From Iris pallida (taxonomy: Eukaryota; Streptophyta; Magnoliopsida; Asparagales; Iridaceae), in contig JANAVB010044018.1 of the NCBI GenBank assembly GCA_029216955.1, positions 1,527,121-1,591,120 on the forward strand: a stretch of 64,000 nt of DNA, in the 5' to 3' direction. Below are positions 21,989-34,890 of the stretch, piece by piece (the first letter of the stretch is position 1; every line of letters begins with the position of its first letter). A program made the translations under genes and the position numbers. The notes beneath the pieces were generated by a model. It was not told the origin of the DNA, made no database searches, and saw only the letters and a program-made list of their open reading frames with translations.

Positions 21989-21993
21989 CACCC
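21989..21993. repeat. Right target-site duplication of element B
   Basis: CACCC, identical to 4447-4451. The sequence after it resumes the RNase H region of element A. Confidence 0.9.
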
Positions 21994-22686
21994 CGACTCC
22001 GACGACGATATTGCCCTTAGGTCCGGTCCTTGAGGCACCGTCGAAGAACATTCGCCATATATCATCGTGAGAGGTTGCATGCGAGTCGGCGACCTCATCT
22101 GGATTTCTTTATATATTCTGGACGACTCCGAGCCGGGGTGGGCTGCTAAAAAGTCTGCCAGGGCTTAACCTTTAACAGCCTTTTGTGGGACGAAGATCAT
22201 ATGATAAGGAGACAGCAATATTGCCCATGTGGCGAGGCGGGAGCTGAGTGCCCCTGGTTTAGTCATAAGGACCCTGAGAGGGTTGACTCGTGAGATCACA
22301 TGTATGGTTTGTCCTGTGACATAGTGCCGTGTCTTTTGAATGGCGAACACCAGGGCGAGGCATTCCTTCTCTACGACGGTGTATCGGTGCTCTGGTCCAA
22401 TCATCATTCGGCTGAGGTAATATATCGCTTGTCTATGGCCCACATCGTTGTTTTGTGCCAGCAGAGCGCCGAGGGAATGCTCTATTGCTCGCACATATAG
22501 CAAGAGTGGTTTCCTAACAACGGGGGCCACCAGGACTGGTGGGTTCGACAAGTATTCTTTGATGCTGTCGAAGGCACGTTGGCATTTTTCATCCCACACG
22601 AACGAGACGCCTTTCTTCATGAGATGGGTGAATGACCGACATCGCCCGGAGAGGTTAGAAATGAACCTCCTAATGTAAGCTAGCCT

Positions 22687-23263
22687 CCCTTGGATAGGGG
22701 TGTAAACGGACCGGACGGACACGGACAGTCCACTGTCCGTGTTCGGTCCGTTAATGAAAATGAGTTCGTACGGACGGACACGGACAGTTCATTGTTCAAT
22801 TTCGGGCCGGATGAACACGGACAACCACTGTTTGTTAATTCAATCGGACGGTCCGTGGACAAATTAAATATATTACCAAAAGTTATTATTTTATCAAGAT
22901 ACCTTAATAGTTGGTTCAAAAAATCTAGTTGAAAGAAAATACAATTGAAGGTTATAGAATACAACTAACAATAGTAAAATGATAACAAAAATCGAGACGG
23001 TACAACAAAAATATGATGCAAAACCAAAATATTTTGACATAATTGATACAAAACCAAAAGGAGTCTCCACTATCGGACTGTTCGCAGACGAATTCGGACC
23101 GTACATGGATATGACCGTGTTCGGGTCCAATTTTTAATCGGACCAAAAAAATGTCCAAGTTTTGTTCGTTAATGAACCGAACGTTCCGCGGTCGAACCAT
23201 TTATCGAGCCGGACACGTACGGACAACGGACTACTTTATCCATTTTACACCCCTACCCTTGGA
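22687..23263. mobile_element. hAT-like MITE with 8-bp target duplication
   Basis: The element is 22695-23255 (561 bp), flanked by CCCTTGGA on both sides (22687-22694 and 23256-23263). It starts TAGGGGTGTAAA and ends TTTACACCCCTA, perfect 12-bp terminal inverted repeats. An 8-bp duplication and a TAGGGGTG-type end are marks of the hAT superfamily. Both ends are packed with CGGAC and GTCCG repeats, which in hAT elements can be transposase-binding sites. No transposase is present, so it would move only with help from an autonomous relative. In B the same place is uninterrupted (near 12050). Confidence 0.9.
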
Positions 23264-26200
23264 GGCCTCGAAGTTCTCAGAGATTTCTCGGGGGACCCAT
23301 CTCCATGATTGCCTTTGTCCTCTCAGGGTCTACGTGGATACCCTGGGCGGTGATGATAAAAACTAAGAACTTTCTGCTAGATACGCCCAAGAAGGATTTT
23401 GTGGGATTCATCTTCAGGTTGTGTGCTCGTATCAGGTCGAATACTGCCTTCAGATCCTGGAGATGGTCACCCTTACAGCGACTCTTGACGGCGATGTCAT
23501 CAACATAGCACTCCACGATCTTGCACAAGTGATCTCTGAAGATGATACTCATAGATCTTTGATATGTGGCGCCAGCATTCTTTAAACCGAAAGGCATGAC
23601 TGTGTAGCAGTATGTGCCAATCGGTGTTCGAAATAATGTATGCTTTTCGTCGTCAGGAGACATCTTGATTTGGTTGTACCCCGAGAAACCATCCATGAAT
23701 GACATGCGTTCGAAGCCGCATGTGTTGTCGATTATGATGTCTGTGATAGGGAGAGGGAATTCATCTTTAGGACATGCCTCGTTCAGATTACGGAAGTCGA
23801 TACAGATTCGAATCTTTCTATTCTTCTTGAGGACCGAAACTATGTTGGGGACCCATTCTGGATGCTATTCCTCATGAATGAAGCCGCTGGCTATCAGTTT
23901 GTTGACTTCGGCTTCGATCGCATCTATGATGCCCGGGCGAAAGCGTCGCTGTTGTTGTTTGACCGGCTTTGCATCTGGCCGAATGTTGAGCTTGTGAAGA
24001 GCAACCCCGGGGTTTAGTCCTGGCATGTCTTCATATCTCCAGGCGAACACATCAATGTATTCTTTGACGAGTTCCAGTAGCGATTCTCGCTCTTCGTCTG
24101 TTAGGCTTTTACTGACGAAGATTGGTTTTGGAGAAGATTCATTGCCAAGGTCGACCTGTATAACCTCATCTTCAGTAGGAGGTTCTCTCTATTCGAACCA
24201 CTTTTTTTATTGTGCATCCAGCTGTTGGGACCACGGCTCTAACTCGAGGATTTCAGGAATGTCTTCATCTTCTTCGTAAGCGTCGACGAATGCCATATTA
24301 ACTGACAGGACTTGTCTGAATACGTCTCGGATGCTGGCATCCGAATCAGAAGTTGGTGACCCGGTCGAATGTGAATGCCAGTCGCATTCCTTATCTGAAC
24401 TTTCAGAGGTCATTGCGGGCGTAACGTACCCTAATCCACATCGAATCTTGTTGTAGTAGTCCCGTGGTTTACTAACCGGGACTGGCGGCTTTAAAGGTAA
24501 TCGTCGACCAGTGCCGTAGTTCAAGCCTGGCATAGTCTCCAGATCATACCCCTCTTTTTGTATGAGATATTTGGATTGGGGGCTATACAGATAAAGAGGC
24601 AGTCTTCCGGCATCTGATTCGAGATCGACCTTCTCTATGGTGAAGGACTGTGGGTCATCCTTCCGACCGAAGATGATTGGATGGTCCCCTCCCTCGATTA
24701 TGCGGTAAATATCTTCTACTGGGGTAAGCTGGTTTGCGGTGTAAACATTTGTCACCTGTGTGTGTAGGTGAGTGCCTATACCGTGTTCCATAGCATACAT
24801 TGTACAAAGCTTATTGAGCTCGAGGTAGTTCAAAGATAGACCTTTATTGATGAAGTAAGGTATTTTTTCTAGCGGGATTACATCATCTGCGGAGGGAACA
24901 TCAGTGCTGGCAGCCACATACTTGGCTAGTTCTGGTTCTTCTTCGGCCACCCCCTGTATAAATGAAGACTGAGAGGATGAACTGGGCAGCTTGATCGTCA
25001 GGGGTTCTGCTGGTGGAGCCGAGCGTGGAGTTGTTGGCAAACTAGCGACCCCCAGTTTGGTACTCGATGCTGGGCGGGGAGTTGTTGGCTCGCTAGAAGC
25101 TCCAGACTTTGCATCGGGGTGACGATTCTTCTTGGGAAGGTGTATCGTCATTGGCTTGTCAGAGGGATTGAGCTTCTCTGTTTGTGGCTGGCCGACTCTC
25201 GGTAGTCTGATTGTCAGTAGCTCCGTTGTGAGTCTCGACGCTTGGCCGGACCTTGGCAGCCGGATTATCATTTGCTTTTCTTGTGCCGAGAGGCTGATTG
25301 CGTCCTTACGCAGAGTGGCTGTAAGGGGTGCGGACTTGCCAGGTTTGCGAGCTTGGAGGTGGATCGTCAGAGGTTCTTCTGATCCTGAGGCCGTCTCAGT
25401 TCGAGCTTGTACATCTTCATCCAGGTGCCTCTTCGACTTCTAGTATAGGCAGGAGTCTGAGTAGTAGGATTCGACCCCTTTGAAGGGATCAATGTCGGCA
25501 AATTCTGTCCTCACGAAGCCGTGTTTGTCGACATATTTGAAGTACTGGTGCAGCGTGGAAGGCACGATCATATAATCGTGTATCCAAGGGTGCCCCAAGA
25601 GGATGTTGTAAGAAGTGTCCGTATCTATGACATAACAGGTTACTTCTGACTGGGGATCGCCAATTTGGCGTCAGGCGATGCATAGGAATACAGAGATAAT
25701 ATAACAGACCCTTCGGGATGATGCTTATGGAAGAACCAGGATCAATGTGCATCCGATCCACCTTTACGTCGTCGATGTAACCAGTGTAATATAACGGACG
25801 ATCGTGCAGGTTGGTTTTGATGAGCATATCTTGCGGAGTGAAGACAATGTTAGGTATCGCTCCTGTGCAAGCACTGTTTAGGAGATTTAAAGGCGGGCTC
25901 TCTCCTGTGAGGTTGACCTGAGCCAGATAGGCGTCGGCATTTTGGAGTGCATCGCTCAAAGCTGCACAAACATCCTTTGAGAGTCTCAGGAGCTCGTATA
26001 ATGACAATTTGGCCGATGTGTTGGCCAATTGCGCCAAGATGTCGAAGTTGTAGGGCCTCTCCAGCCCATGAGATGCCTCTTTTCGGAGGAATTTGTCAAA
26101 GCGAGTCTCCTTCGGCCTAGGCTTGTCGGTCGTCGGAGGCTGAGAAGGTCCTGGAGTGTCAGCGGTGGCCGGCTGATGATCTTCAGCCGAGTTTTCAGCC

Positions 26201-29200
26201 ACAGGTTGGGATTGTGCCCCAGACCGAGTAACAACAGCCGTGACTTCTTCGACATCTGTCGAGATTGTGCGGCATGATCTGACTTTTCTACTCTTCTTCT
26301 TACGAATGGAAGATGGTGTGGACTGAGTCACTTCAGATACCAAGTCTAGATGGACCCACATGACCTCCCCTTGTGATGTGGTGAGGGGCACTAGACCAGC
26401 AGCCTGATCCCGAGGAGGTGGAAGATTAGCAATCTCCATTGTCGCCAGAGGGATGGGTACCACACCGTCTTGAGTTTCTGTTGGAGGGAAGCTGCCAAAT
26501 TGTACTGACACCATATTGGCTGCCACGGTTACCTATTCGAAATCAATGGCCAGAGCGTTCGAATCGATGGGATGTTGGATGTATCGTTTCAGTTGGTAGC
26601 AGTCGTGTGTAGCATGGTGGACGTAGCGGTGGTAATGGTAGTACTTTGGGCTCTCCATTTCTGTCGGTCGAGGTTCCCGTCTTGGCGGAGGGAGCTGAAT
26701 TCTGTCTTTTTGTATGAGCATGTCCAAGATAGGCTTGACGTGGCCGTCTTCGAAGGAGTAGGTCATTTGCGGCCATTATTTGTCCGCCGGTTTTGACTCA
26801 GGTTTCTGGGCTGTGTCGGCCACCATAGCCTGCTTGCCCTTGTTGTTCCGATTGTTGGAGGAGTTACCACCATTGTTGTTGTTGGTATTGGGGCGCTTGC
26901 CCTTGTCCTCTCCCTCCGAGATGTACAATCCTAGTTGGCGAGAGCCTTCTTCAACCTTTCTTCAGCGCTAGTGGCACTGATGATAAATGTCTTCCAATCC
27001 TTAAATTGACTTTTGCCCATCCAGAGATTGATTGTTGGGAGCAATCTCTTTTGGCAAATTTCAATCAAGGAGGAATCTGGGTTACCAGACGGCAATTTTA
27101 TTGCGGTTTGGCAAAACCGCTCAATATAGTTCCTTGTCAGCTCCTTCTCCCCTTGGACGACGTCCATGAGGGTGGACATGTGACGTCCTGTCCTACTTCA
27201 TAAAATCTTTCCAAGAATATGCGCTTGAAGCTGACGAAGGAGTGGATGCAGTTGTCTGGCAGGTTGCGATACCAGTCGAAGGCGACCCCTTCCAATGCCC
27301 CAATGAATAATCGTGTAAGGATGGCATCGTCATGGGGTAGATGGTCGGTGGTGACCTCGAAGTAGGTGATGTACTGACTTGCGGAGGACTTCATATCATA
27401 TGGATTGATGTGGAATGGTTTATACTTTGGTGGAAAGGGAACATCTCTCCACGCAGCGGGATACGGTTGTCGTATCCTGAGGTCATGGCAGTTTTCTCGG
27501 GCGTAGAACATGGCCCGGAGCTCCTGGACCTCTCTTCTTGTCTCCCTGGCTTCGTCTGCAGTAGTAGGAGCCGATATTTCAGGAGGAATATTGCCCGGGT
27601 TTGGTGCCGCTGAGTTTTAGTCTGCATTGACCGCGGAACCCAAGTTTGTTTGCCCAGGCGTCCCTCCTTGCAGAGTAGGGAGGGCTGCTTTGATCTCGTC
27701 CACGGATTTGACCAAAGTGCGCAGTATGGCCTCCAGAGTGTCGATGTGTTGGCGATCACTGAGACCGTCCTGTTCGTCGTTTATCATGAATGCCGTCCTG
27801 ACATGAGTAGAAGTGGAAGGGACGGTGGATGACCTACACTCCAAATCATACCCCTGTAACAAGAAGTCATTGGGGTATGTGGGAATGTCTTCTTCTGGTT
27901 CGGACTCAAAAGGAACAGTACCCCCAGCTTTCGAGTTTGCCTCGTCTTGGGAATCGTGGACGTCCTCGGGGACGTCGAGATTTGCTACATCTGATGGGAG
28001 AGTTGTTTCCTCCGGCTCGTCTTCTTAGAACATCGGATTGTTGTGGAGGTTCGGAGGAGTGCTACCCCCAATTCCAGCAACCCCCAGTGATGTAGACGAT
28101 GAATCTCTCACTGTAGCAGATTTTGTCTTTGAACGGGTACCTTGGAAAACTCCGGTGGTGGGTAACCGCTTAGACGACAGTCTCTTAGTCGTAGTGGTTG
28201 AAATCTTTGGGCTGGAAATGTTTGTCTTCTTCCCTCTCCCATCGGCGAGGATTTTCTGAGCAGAGTTGTAGGAGACGACGGGAGGTGCCTCATCATCTGA
28301 ACATGGTTGTTGTAGTCTTTGGAAGACGGATTGCCGGTCTTCTCGTACCATCGCATTATTGCAACAGCAGTTGACAATAATTTGGGTGCAGTGACGTTCG
28401 TGGGAGGACTCTTTGTACCCCGAGGCCCCCTCTCTTTCCTTGCGCTTGTGGAGGATAGCCTCACGCAAGTCAGACGGGCCTGAAGAGACCATGTTTGCTC
28501 CCTAAATTTTGGGAGACTTTCGGGAACCTCTCTGTCTGTTTGCCGCCGGGGGCTGGACTCGAGTGGTTCTATAAAACTTCCCATCAGAGGCCCGCATAAT
28601 AATATATGGAACGCTCGGATGGTCAGAGGTCGGGTCAGCGGACTAAGCTTGCCAAGCTCGCGCTACCCTAGACTTCTTCACTCTGGTGCATGGGGGCACA
28701 TAATAGGAAGAGTCTAAGTGGTGTTGGAGAGAGTCAGATATGTCTTCTTGGGAGCATGAGAGATCATGACCATAGGAGAGGCGGTCGAAGACTTAGCCGC
28801 GTGGAGCAGGCGTCATGCGGCTGGAATCAATAATCTTTATGCGACTGGCAGTCGTAGCCGCATGGGCTTTCTTCCTGCGGTTGGAAGTCTCAGCCGCATA
28901 GGTCTTCTCCATGCGGCTGGAAATCCTGGCCGCATGAGTGTTATACATTTGGCTGGCAGTTTCGTCCACATGGACATCATTCATGCGGCTGGCGATCTTG
29001 GCCGCATGAGTCTTCGTTTTGTGGCTAGTGCCTCTGTTCGGTTTCTTTCTGGAGGACATAGAATCACTCTTTGCCCCTGCAAGTCCAGCATCGTAGTGCT
29101 TTCCTCTGTCGGACTTGGGGACAGCAGAGTCCTCTATGGCCTGAAGTGCGGCCGCATGAGAGTTGCCTTCACCGTCTTGGGCAGCAGAGAGTACTCCGTA

Positions 29201-29409
29201 CAGAGCTTGGAGAGGAGTAAATGACTTTGGCCTCCACTCCCTGCGAGCCTTCTTTGTGCGGGTTCGCTTCTGGATCGGGCCAGCGCTTCCTTCAGAGAGC
29301 ATTTCTTCGAACGCCTGTTGGTCGAAGCGGACGACCATCTTCTGTTGTGTGGAGCCAAGTTTGGCTGCATCTGATTGCGTCACCAACTCCTCAACCGTGG
29401 AGAAGTTTG

Positions 29410-29427
29410 TCCCCAACAGAGTCGCCA
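29410..29427 (-). other. Primer-binding site of element A
   Basis: On the minus strand TGGCGACTCTGTTGGGGA starts 3 bases after the LTR end. It differs by one base from the PBS of B and fits tRNA-Arg. Confidence 0.72.
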
Positions 29428-29430
29428 TCG

Positions 29431-30568
29431 TGTTTGCCATAAAATATAAAAGAACAGAACAATTATCGGAGGACTGGACTTTTACTTCACAATATAAACT
29501 CGCTTGTACAAAGAAAGCCTAGGGACGAAAACCTAGGTACAACAATCTAAGTACAATTGTTTATTTTAGATTCTGGGGGGTGACGATAGAGGCTCGGAAA
29601 AGCGACGACAGCTCTTTCTTACTCCTTGGACGATCGGATGCAGCCTTGGCTCCGGGGAAGATCTGCTTGGCATTGAAGAAATGCTCTCCTTACTCTCTCT
29701 GTGCTTGCTTTTGTCTCTCCAAGTGCTCTGGTGCTCTTCCTCAAAAAAAGGTCTCTTCGCAAGGGAATTACACCTTGCTATTTATTGGAGTGGGATGCCA
29801 TCATTAGGGTTTGCAATGATTGTCTCCTTTATATGTCGGCGGTTAAGGACCAATTAATCTGGGCCCTTCATTCTGATTGTAGCAAATCTAGGTAATATGG
29901 TAATTTCAATAAATCTGATTCCAGGAAGATAAGACTGCCACGTGTCTCAATCGTCGTGACAAGCGCCACGTGTCCTCAATTGGGTCGTCTTGGCAGAGCC
30001 GCATATGAGTGGGCCGCATAAGGACGAACGACCACATGAAGATGGGCAGCGCATGGTGATGAACAGCCACATGAAGATAGGCAGCCGCATGAGGATAGGC
30101 AGCCGCATGCTGACGGGCGGCCGCATAAAGGATACAGCCGCATGAAGATGGGTGGCCGCATGAAGGGGCGGCCGCATAAAGGATACTGCCGCATGAAGAT
30201 GGATGGCCGCATGAAGGGGGCGGCCACATAAAATGGGTGGTTGCATAAATATAGCAGCCGCATGCCTCGGGACTCGGTGGATTAGCCAACTGTGAAAAGA
30301 TTTTCTTCTCTTTCCTAAAATTACGCCTTTATGTCAGTCATTATTGCGCCTTTATGTCAGAGCTGTCATTTGTCAGAGCTGTCTGCCGTCAGGGCATTAA
30401 ATACAGTAAAAGACGAAGGGAGGAGTTGTTGAAGGCCACGTGGCTCTGGGTCTATCCGAGCCACATAGACGCGTGAGCCGCATGGACCCCTGAGCCGCAT
30501 AGGCTCTCTGAGCCGCATGGGGATCCTTGGCCGCATGGTCCTTTTTTATTCTTTTCCATGCTTCTACA
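29431..30568 (-). repeat. 5' LTR of element A
   Basis: 1138 bp. On the minus strand it starts TGTAGAAGCATGG at 30568 and ends GGCAAACA at 29431. A weak TATA-like AATAAATA is at 29779-29786 and a GA-rich leader follows it. The base after the LTR on the right (30569) leaves the element; the 5-bp duplication would be CTAAG, but the other end is outside the window. Confidence 0.9.
29995..30262 (-). repeat. Dense GCCGCAT array in element A LTR
   Basis: About fourteen copies of GCCGCAT, or close variants, occur with a spacing of 16-21 bp, separated by AAGATGGGTG- or AAGGATA-like spacers. All point the same way, reading ATGCGGC on the sense strand of the element. It is the densest array in the window. 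Confidence 0.85.
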
Positions 30569-31693
30569 CTAAGTTGTGATATAGGTGGTGCGATACTAGT
30601 GTGGTGCATATAGGTGAGTGTCGTATGTGTCAATGTATTATAGCCTAAGTTGGGTTTTGGCATAATATTAGTAATTTTATATATGTGTATCATAAGCAGG
30701 TGCATGATTCCCATAGAATGTATCATAGGGATTATGGCTCTAGTCATGTGAGTATACATGTATGAATGTATATATATTAGGTTGTGATATAGAGATGTCT
30801 ATATGTGCTATATATGTATATAGAGTAGGTGCATATCTATATGTACTCTAGAGTGAATGTAATGGTATCCATAGGTGTATAGGTGTATCATAGGCATATG
30901 TATATGGATAAATGTGTATGTGTATAATTGGAATTGATAGAGGAGTGGATGTGTGTATATAGTAGATAGGAAAAAAGGGATAAGAAGTAGACACCAGCAG
31001 CATGTAGGTGCTACAAAGCACCTGTAGCAACAGTGAACACTGTTGGATACTAGCAGTAGTGCAAAGCACTTGCACAACAGCACTTTCCAGTAGGAAGTAG
31101 ACTGCATAACAACAACAGTTGTGTTAACTTACAAGTGCAGCTGCACTAGCAGTAGTTTAGCAACTGCCTAACATGCAACAACGTAGCAGCCAGGTAGTAG
31201 AGTATAGCAGTAGCTGCCTAGGCAGTGTAGATAATAGCAGTAGCATAGAAAGAGCAGGGCAACTACAACAACTTAGGAAGTGCAGTGAAGAAGGAAGGCA
31301 ACAGTAGGGCAGCAGTGATTGAAAAACAACTACAGTAGTAGCAGTGTGGTACCAAGCTTAGACAATAGAAAAGAAGAGCCATAGCAGCAGTGAGTGCATG
31401 GATATGTGCTCGTTAAGACAAATCCTAATGTGCAGGAGTGTATAAGTAGTGCTGGGTGTCCCTACAGGTAATGGTATAGGTATTGGTATATAGATTAGGT
31501 AGGTATGTGGGGTAAAGGTAATATGCATGAGTAATTGGGCAAGGGAGTAATGATTAGGATATGGGTATACATGTAGGTAGGGTAATCGGTAATGCTTAAA
31601 GCAAGGGTAAATACATATTAGTAAAGGTTGGGTAGGTAAAGTTATTGATATAGGCAAATGGGTAATTGGCTTATGATACAGTGGTAAGGGTAT
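30569..31693. other. Low-complexity non-coding stretch
   Basis: No gene is visible. 30569-30990 is rich in GTATA and GTGT. 31000-31370 is rich in GCAGTAG and CAACTAC words, and 31440-31690 in GGTA words. It could be the degraded 3' internal region of the LTR-like sequence that starts at 31694, but I cannot show this. Confidence 0.35.
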
Positions 31694-34397
31694 TGTCAAA
31701 TCCCTATCTTGAAAATGACTATATTTCGTAATTCCAGTGATTTTTAAACTTTCATATTGTTTAAAATTTTATTTAAGTTTCTCGATCTTGATTTGGCCTC
31801 GATTGTTGGGGCCTGAATATTGGTTATTACCATGGCTATTAGACTACGGTTAGTATTATTTTATTATTATTTGTGGAGATTGTTATTTTATTTTAGGGTT
31901 ATTTCCATTATTATTGTTATTATTATTATTATTATTTATTTCTTTTCCTATATCTACCCTTCCAAAAATAACCTAAACCTAACCCACACTCTTTCTCCCT
32001 TTTTCACTCAGCCGACACCCCCTCTCACCTACTCTCTTCTTTCACACCCCTCACCTCTCCCGCTCTCCCATGGCCTCCAGCCGCCGCCCCCTTAGCCGGC
32101 ACCACTTCCAACTCTACCATTTCCCTCTCTCTCTCACCTGTGTTCTCTCTCCCTCTCGTTGTTCCATCCGCCAGTGCTACAACATCTGCCGCCACCTCCA
32201 GCCACCAATACCTCCGCCATCAGTCACCACCTATGGCCAGCACCACCATCGTCTCCTCCGCCCCTTCTCTTTCTTTCTCTCGTCGTAGCATGGACAACCA
32301 CTACATGCTTCCACCAGCACCGCCGTCTCCTCCACCGATGGCTGCCACCACCACTTCCATCATCTCGCATTTCGCCATGGCCGCCGTCCTCTCCCCCGGC
32401 TACTGGCATAGTGCCTGCTGCTGCTATCCTTCCTCCGTGGCTAGGAGCCCGATCTGCCCCGACCTGGACGTGCCACCGTGGGTTGTCTCCAACGCACACC
32501 GATTTATATGCTGCATTGATTTGCGTACTTTCTTAATTCTCATACGTATCTCGATTTACGTGCATGTATCGATTTACGTACCGTATTGATTTTGTATGTC
32601 ATATTGTATCTTGGATTATCTCGATTTACATGCACGTTTCAGTTTTCATGCCCGTATTGATCGACATTAATGTCTCGATTTATGTGTACGTTCTGTCCTA
32701 TTTATCTCGATATTTGTGCTATCTCGATTCTCATGCGCATCTCGATATACGTGTGCATCTCGATTTGTATGTCCGTATTGATCCGTATACCTCAATTTTC
32801 ATGCCAGATACCTGCACTGCTTATGGGACCCACACGGTATTGCCTTTTACCATCTTTGTGCTTCCTATTACTATTTTATTATTTAATGGTAATGATGTTT
32901 ATTGTGTATTCTGAGGATCTCTGATGGACGTCCTACCTTGGATTCCGATCGCCGAAGACTTGCTTACCTAGCCGAGCCCTCTAGGCAAGTATCTCTTGCT
33001 CATCGATGGCTCTTGCCCTCCTCCTTGATTTAATTGTATTTAAGTCATTTGTAATTGTAAATGTATAACCATGATTAGTATAGCTTAGCAGTAGAACTGC
33101 CATGATAATAACTTAGGATAGCTTAGTTCGATACCGGGTTATGACCGTATCGGACAACTCGGACGGGTCATCCACACCTCCGAGGATACGAGCACGACTC
33201 ACATATATGGATTATCCCCATATGCCATGTGTCCAGCTCGCAGTCGGGTAACAGCATGGTAACTATTTCTATGACTGTGCTTGTGGCTTGGATAAGACTA
33301 TGGGTCCATGCTGTGCCCTCCGTGGCGATTCTTGTTGCTTATGTTGGCTTGGTACCCAGTACGTATCGTAGTGCTTCTGGAGGCTGAGGCTTAGTGTCCT
33401 CGGCTATGGTTTGGTTTCTAGTACGCATTGTGGTGCTGCTGGAACCTGGGACTTAGTGTTCTCAGTTTGTGATTCTGCGGCAAGTTGTGTCGAGTGGATT
33501 TATCCCCAAAATCGCTGGGAGCTCCTGTCCAGACTCTGCCAAATTTTTCTAGAATTTTCGGTCGAGAATTTGGTTTGTAGATTTGGGCAGAACCATTCCT
33601 TTGGTTTGTTGAACCAGGCGCATGCACGTTTATCGTAGTGTAGATTACCTGATTCTTGTATCTGCTAGGTAGACTCATGACTAGATTAGTCGCGTAGCTA
33701 CTTGACCTGTGTTGTCTGTCAGATAGCGTGAGGAGTATGGTTCCACTCGGGGGACGGTCTGCAATCTGGTCCTTATTTGGTTTAAGGGTTGTGGATCTGC
33801 TCCAGAGCGGTTCATGCAATCCTTGCCATTTTTTCGACAGCATTTAATTAATATATTCTTGTCCCCTGACCATTCGTTCTAGGAATTATCCTAGTCTAGC
33901 TAGATAGGGCTGACATTTGTCCTATGTATCGGGATTTGTGACCTTTGGATACATATGAGGATTGGGTTTTATATGGAGTATGATCCCGGGATATTGATTT
34001 GGTAGACTCACGTGGATTCTTGGATAGTGTTGCCATTCCCTTTTAGATGATGTTCAATTTGATCAAATATGACTGTGGTTTCCTGGATTTTGACGATTGT
34101 GCAAGTGTTTTACGAAACAAGGAGAATATGAAGGGTATCATTATGTGATTTTTACTCGACTTTTTGATTGCCTAAAATCTGGTACGATTGCTATATCTAG
34201 GTAGTTGAGAGGCTTGTTTCCTGATAGCTTGTGATCATTAATTCAGAGGATTCTTATGAGCCAGAGGGCCTAGTATTGTTTATGATGATTAGCTTAGTAT
34301 CTGGTGATCGTCCTTATTGGCATGATATTTATTCTATCGTAGATGGGAGACTCCTGATAGATTTATCCGGTGGATAGAAAGACTTGATGATTAAAGC
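31694..34397 (+). repeat. Possible decayed LTR and flanking retroelement debris
   Basis: TGTCAAATCCC at 31694 resembles the start of chromovirus LTRs and the TGTGAAACCC start at 34891. The order that follows, (ATT)n at 31915, then a CT-rich stretch, then a CCGCC-rich stretch near 32080-32480, then AT-rich sequence, resembles the LTR at 34891-37988. I cannot find a 3' LTR end. The rest (33000-34397) has no gene I trust. Confidence 0.3.
32520..32815 (+). repeat. Degenerate tandem repeat, unit about 20-24 bp
   Basis: ATCTCGATTTACGTGCATGT-like units recur about eleven times with much variation (for example TCTCGATTTAT, TCTCGATATAC, CCGTATTGAT). It lies in the non-coding, LTR-like stretch. Confidence 0.6.
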
Positions 34398-34627
34398 TGT
34401 TGGCTACCATGTGTACTTGAGATGCTATTCTAGTAGAGATTCTGACCATATACCTGATCTGATATCTATGTCACTGTCACGACCCGCACCCTAGAGTAAG
34501 GACACGAGAAGTGGGTACGTCCAGCCTACGCCGTAGTGTCGACGGTTGAATGCTGTCCTAGGTCAATCATCTAACAATATAAGGTACCTGTATAGTATAT
34601 ACACTCCAAATGGAGGTGACAACATAA
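34398..34627 (+). repeat. 230-bp direct repeat, left copy
   Basis: It runs from TGTTGGCTACC to CAACATAA and is almost identical to 37989-38218. It contains TGTCACGACCCGCACC. The two copies flank the chromovirus remnant. Confidence 0.92.
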
Positions 34628-34770
34628 ATAAATTTTTTTTCTGCATGGATGATATCATAAATAATTTTTTTTGAGTATGGTTCCACTCGTGTACTTTGGT
34701 TCGCTTTTGTATTCTTTCTGCATGGATGATATCATAAATAAATTTTTTTTTTCTCTCAACCGTCTCATCC

Positions 34771-34890
34771 ATGACTGCCTTGGAAATCCTTATAGTTGGA
34801 CCTGGGTTACGGGTGCAATACCTGTACCTATTTGTTTCTCCTACCCTGCCTTTTAAATTTCGAGGACGAAATTTTCTAAGGAGGGAAGAT
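34771..34890 (+). pseudogene. C-terminal pol remnant and polypurine tract of the chromovirus
   Basis: A short reading frame gives YLYLFVSP followed by FKFRGRNFLRRED. The phrase FRGRN or FEDE, encoded by AATTTCGAGGACGAAATTT, is a well-known end of Tekay/Del polyproteins, sitting right before the polypurine tract. AAGGAGGGAAGAT at 34878-34890 is that tract. Upstream the frame is lost. Confidence 0.6.

Larger units (their letters stand above)
21989..29440 (-). pseudogene. gag, protease, RT and RNase H part of element A
   Basis: Read from 29440 leftwards: Gag start MANTMATLLGTNF overlapping the LTR; HAA/RM repeats; Gag core (about 27511-26930); a zinc knuckle whose first Cys has become Tyr (near 26640); protease with HIDPGSS and part deleted near 25670; a polar linker; RT with FRTPIGTYCYTVMPFG and YVDD (about 23700-23480); gypsy RNase H (22695-22165); and the start of the archaeal-type RNase H up to the insertion of B. 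Many stops and frameshifts lie between these pieces. The MITE at 22695-23255 sits between RT and RNase H. The protein would be the 5' part of the polyprotein whose end is at 2763-4451. Confidence 0.88.
1..30568 (-). mobile_element. Tat-type LTR retrotransposon A (minus strand, decayed, left end outside window)
   Basis: This is a Ty3/gypsy element read on the minus strand. Its 5' LTR is at 29431-30568, gag-pol runs from 29440 down to 2763, its antisense gene is on the plus strand at 758-1567, and its 3' LTR is at 264-1 and continues outside the window. The two LTRs are clearly homologous where both are visible (1-264 against about 30300-30568). It is interrupted by element B (4452-21988) and by a MITE (22695-23255). 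Without these insertions the visible part is about 12.5 kb. Assignment to the Tat lineage rests on the additional RNase H domain, the tRNA-Arg-type PBS and the antisense gene downstream of pol, all known traits of that lineage. The many frameshifts and stops suggest it is older than B, which is inserted in it. Confidence 0.9.

Noticed and set aside
29906..30289. Frames on the minus strand made of repeats such as HAAVSFMRPP
   Set aside because: These are translations of the GCCGCAT array of A's LTR in three frames. The array explains them.
32070..32589. Overlapping frames starting MASSRR or with PPPP runs
   Set aside because: They lie in CT- and CCACC-rich sequence of an LTR-like region and overlap in several frames. 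No domain.
33411..33638. 75-codon plus frame in the debris region
   Set aside because: Short, no motif, and no homology I recognise to any retroelement protein.
34478..34495. TGTCACGACCCG as an LTR start for a complete element ending GGGTCGTGACA at 37988
   Set aside because: The right end belongs to the chromovirus LTR starting at 34891, and the left motif lies inside the 230-bp repeat, which recurs at 38066 outside such an element.
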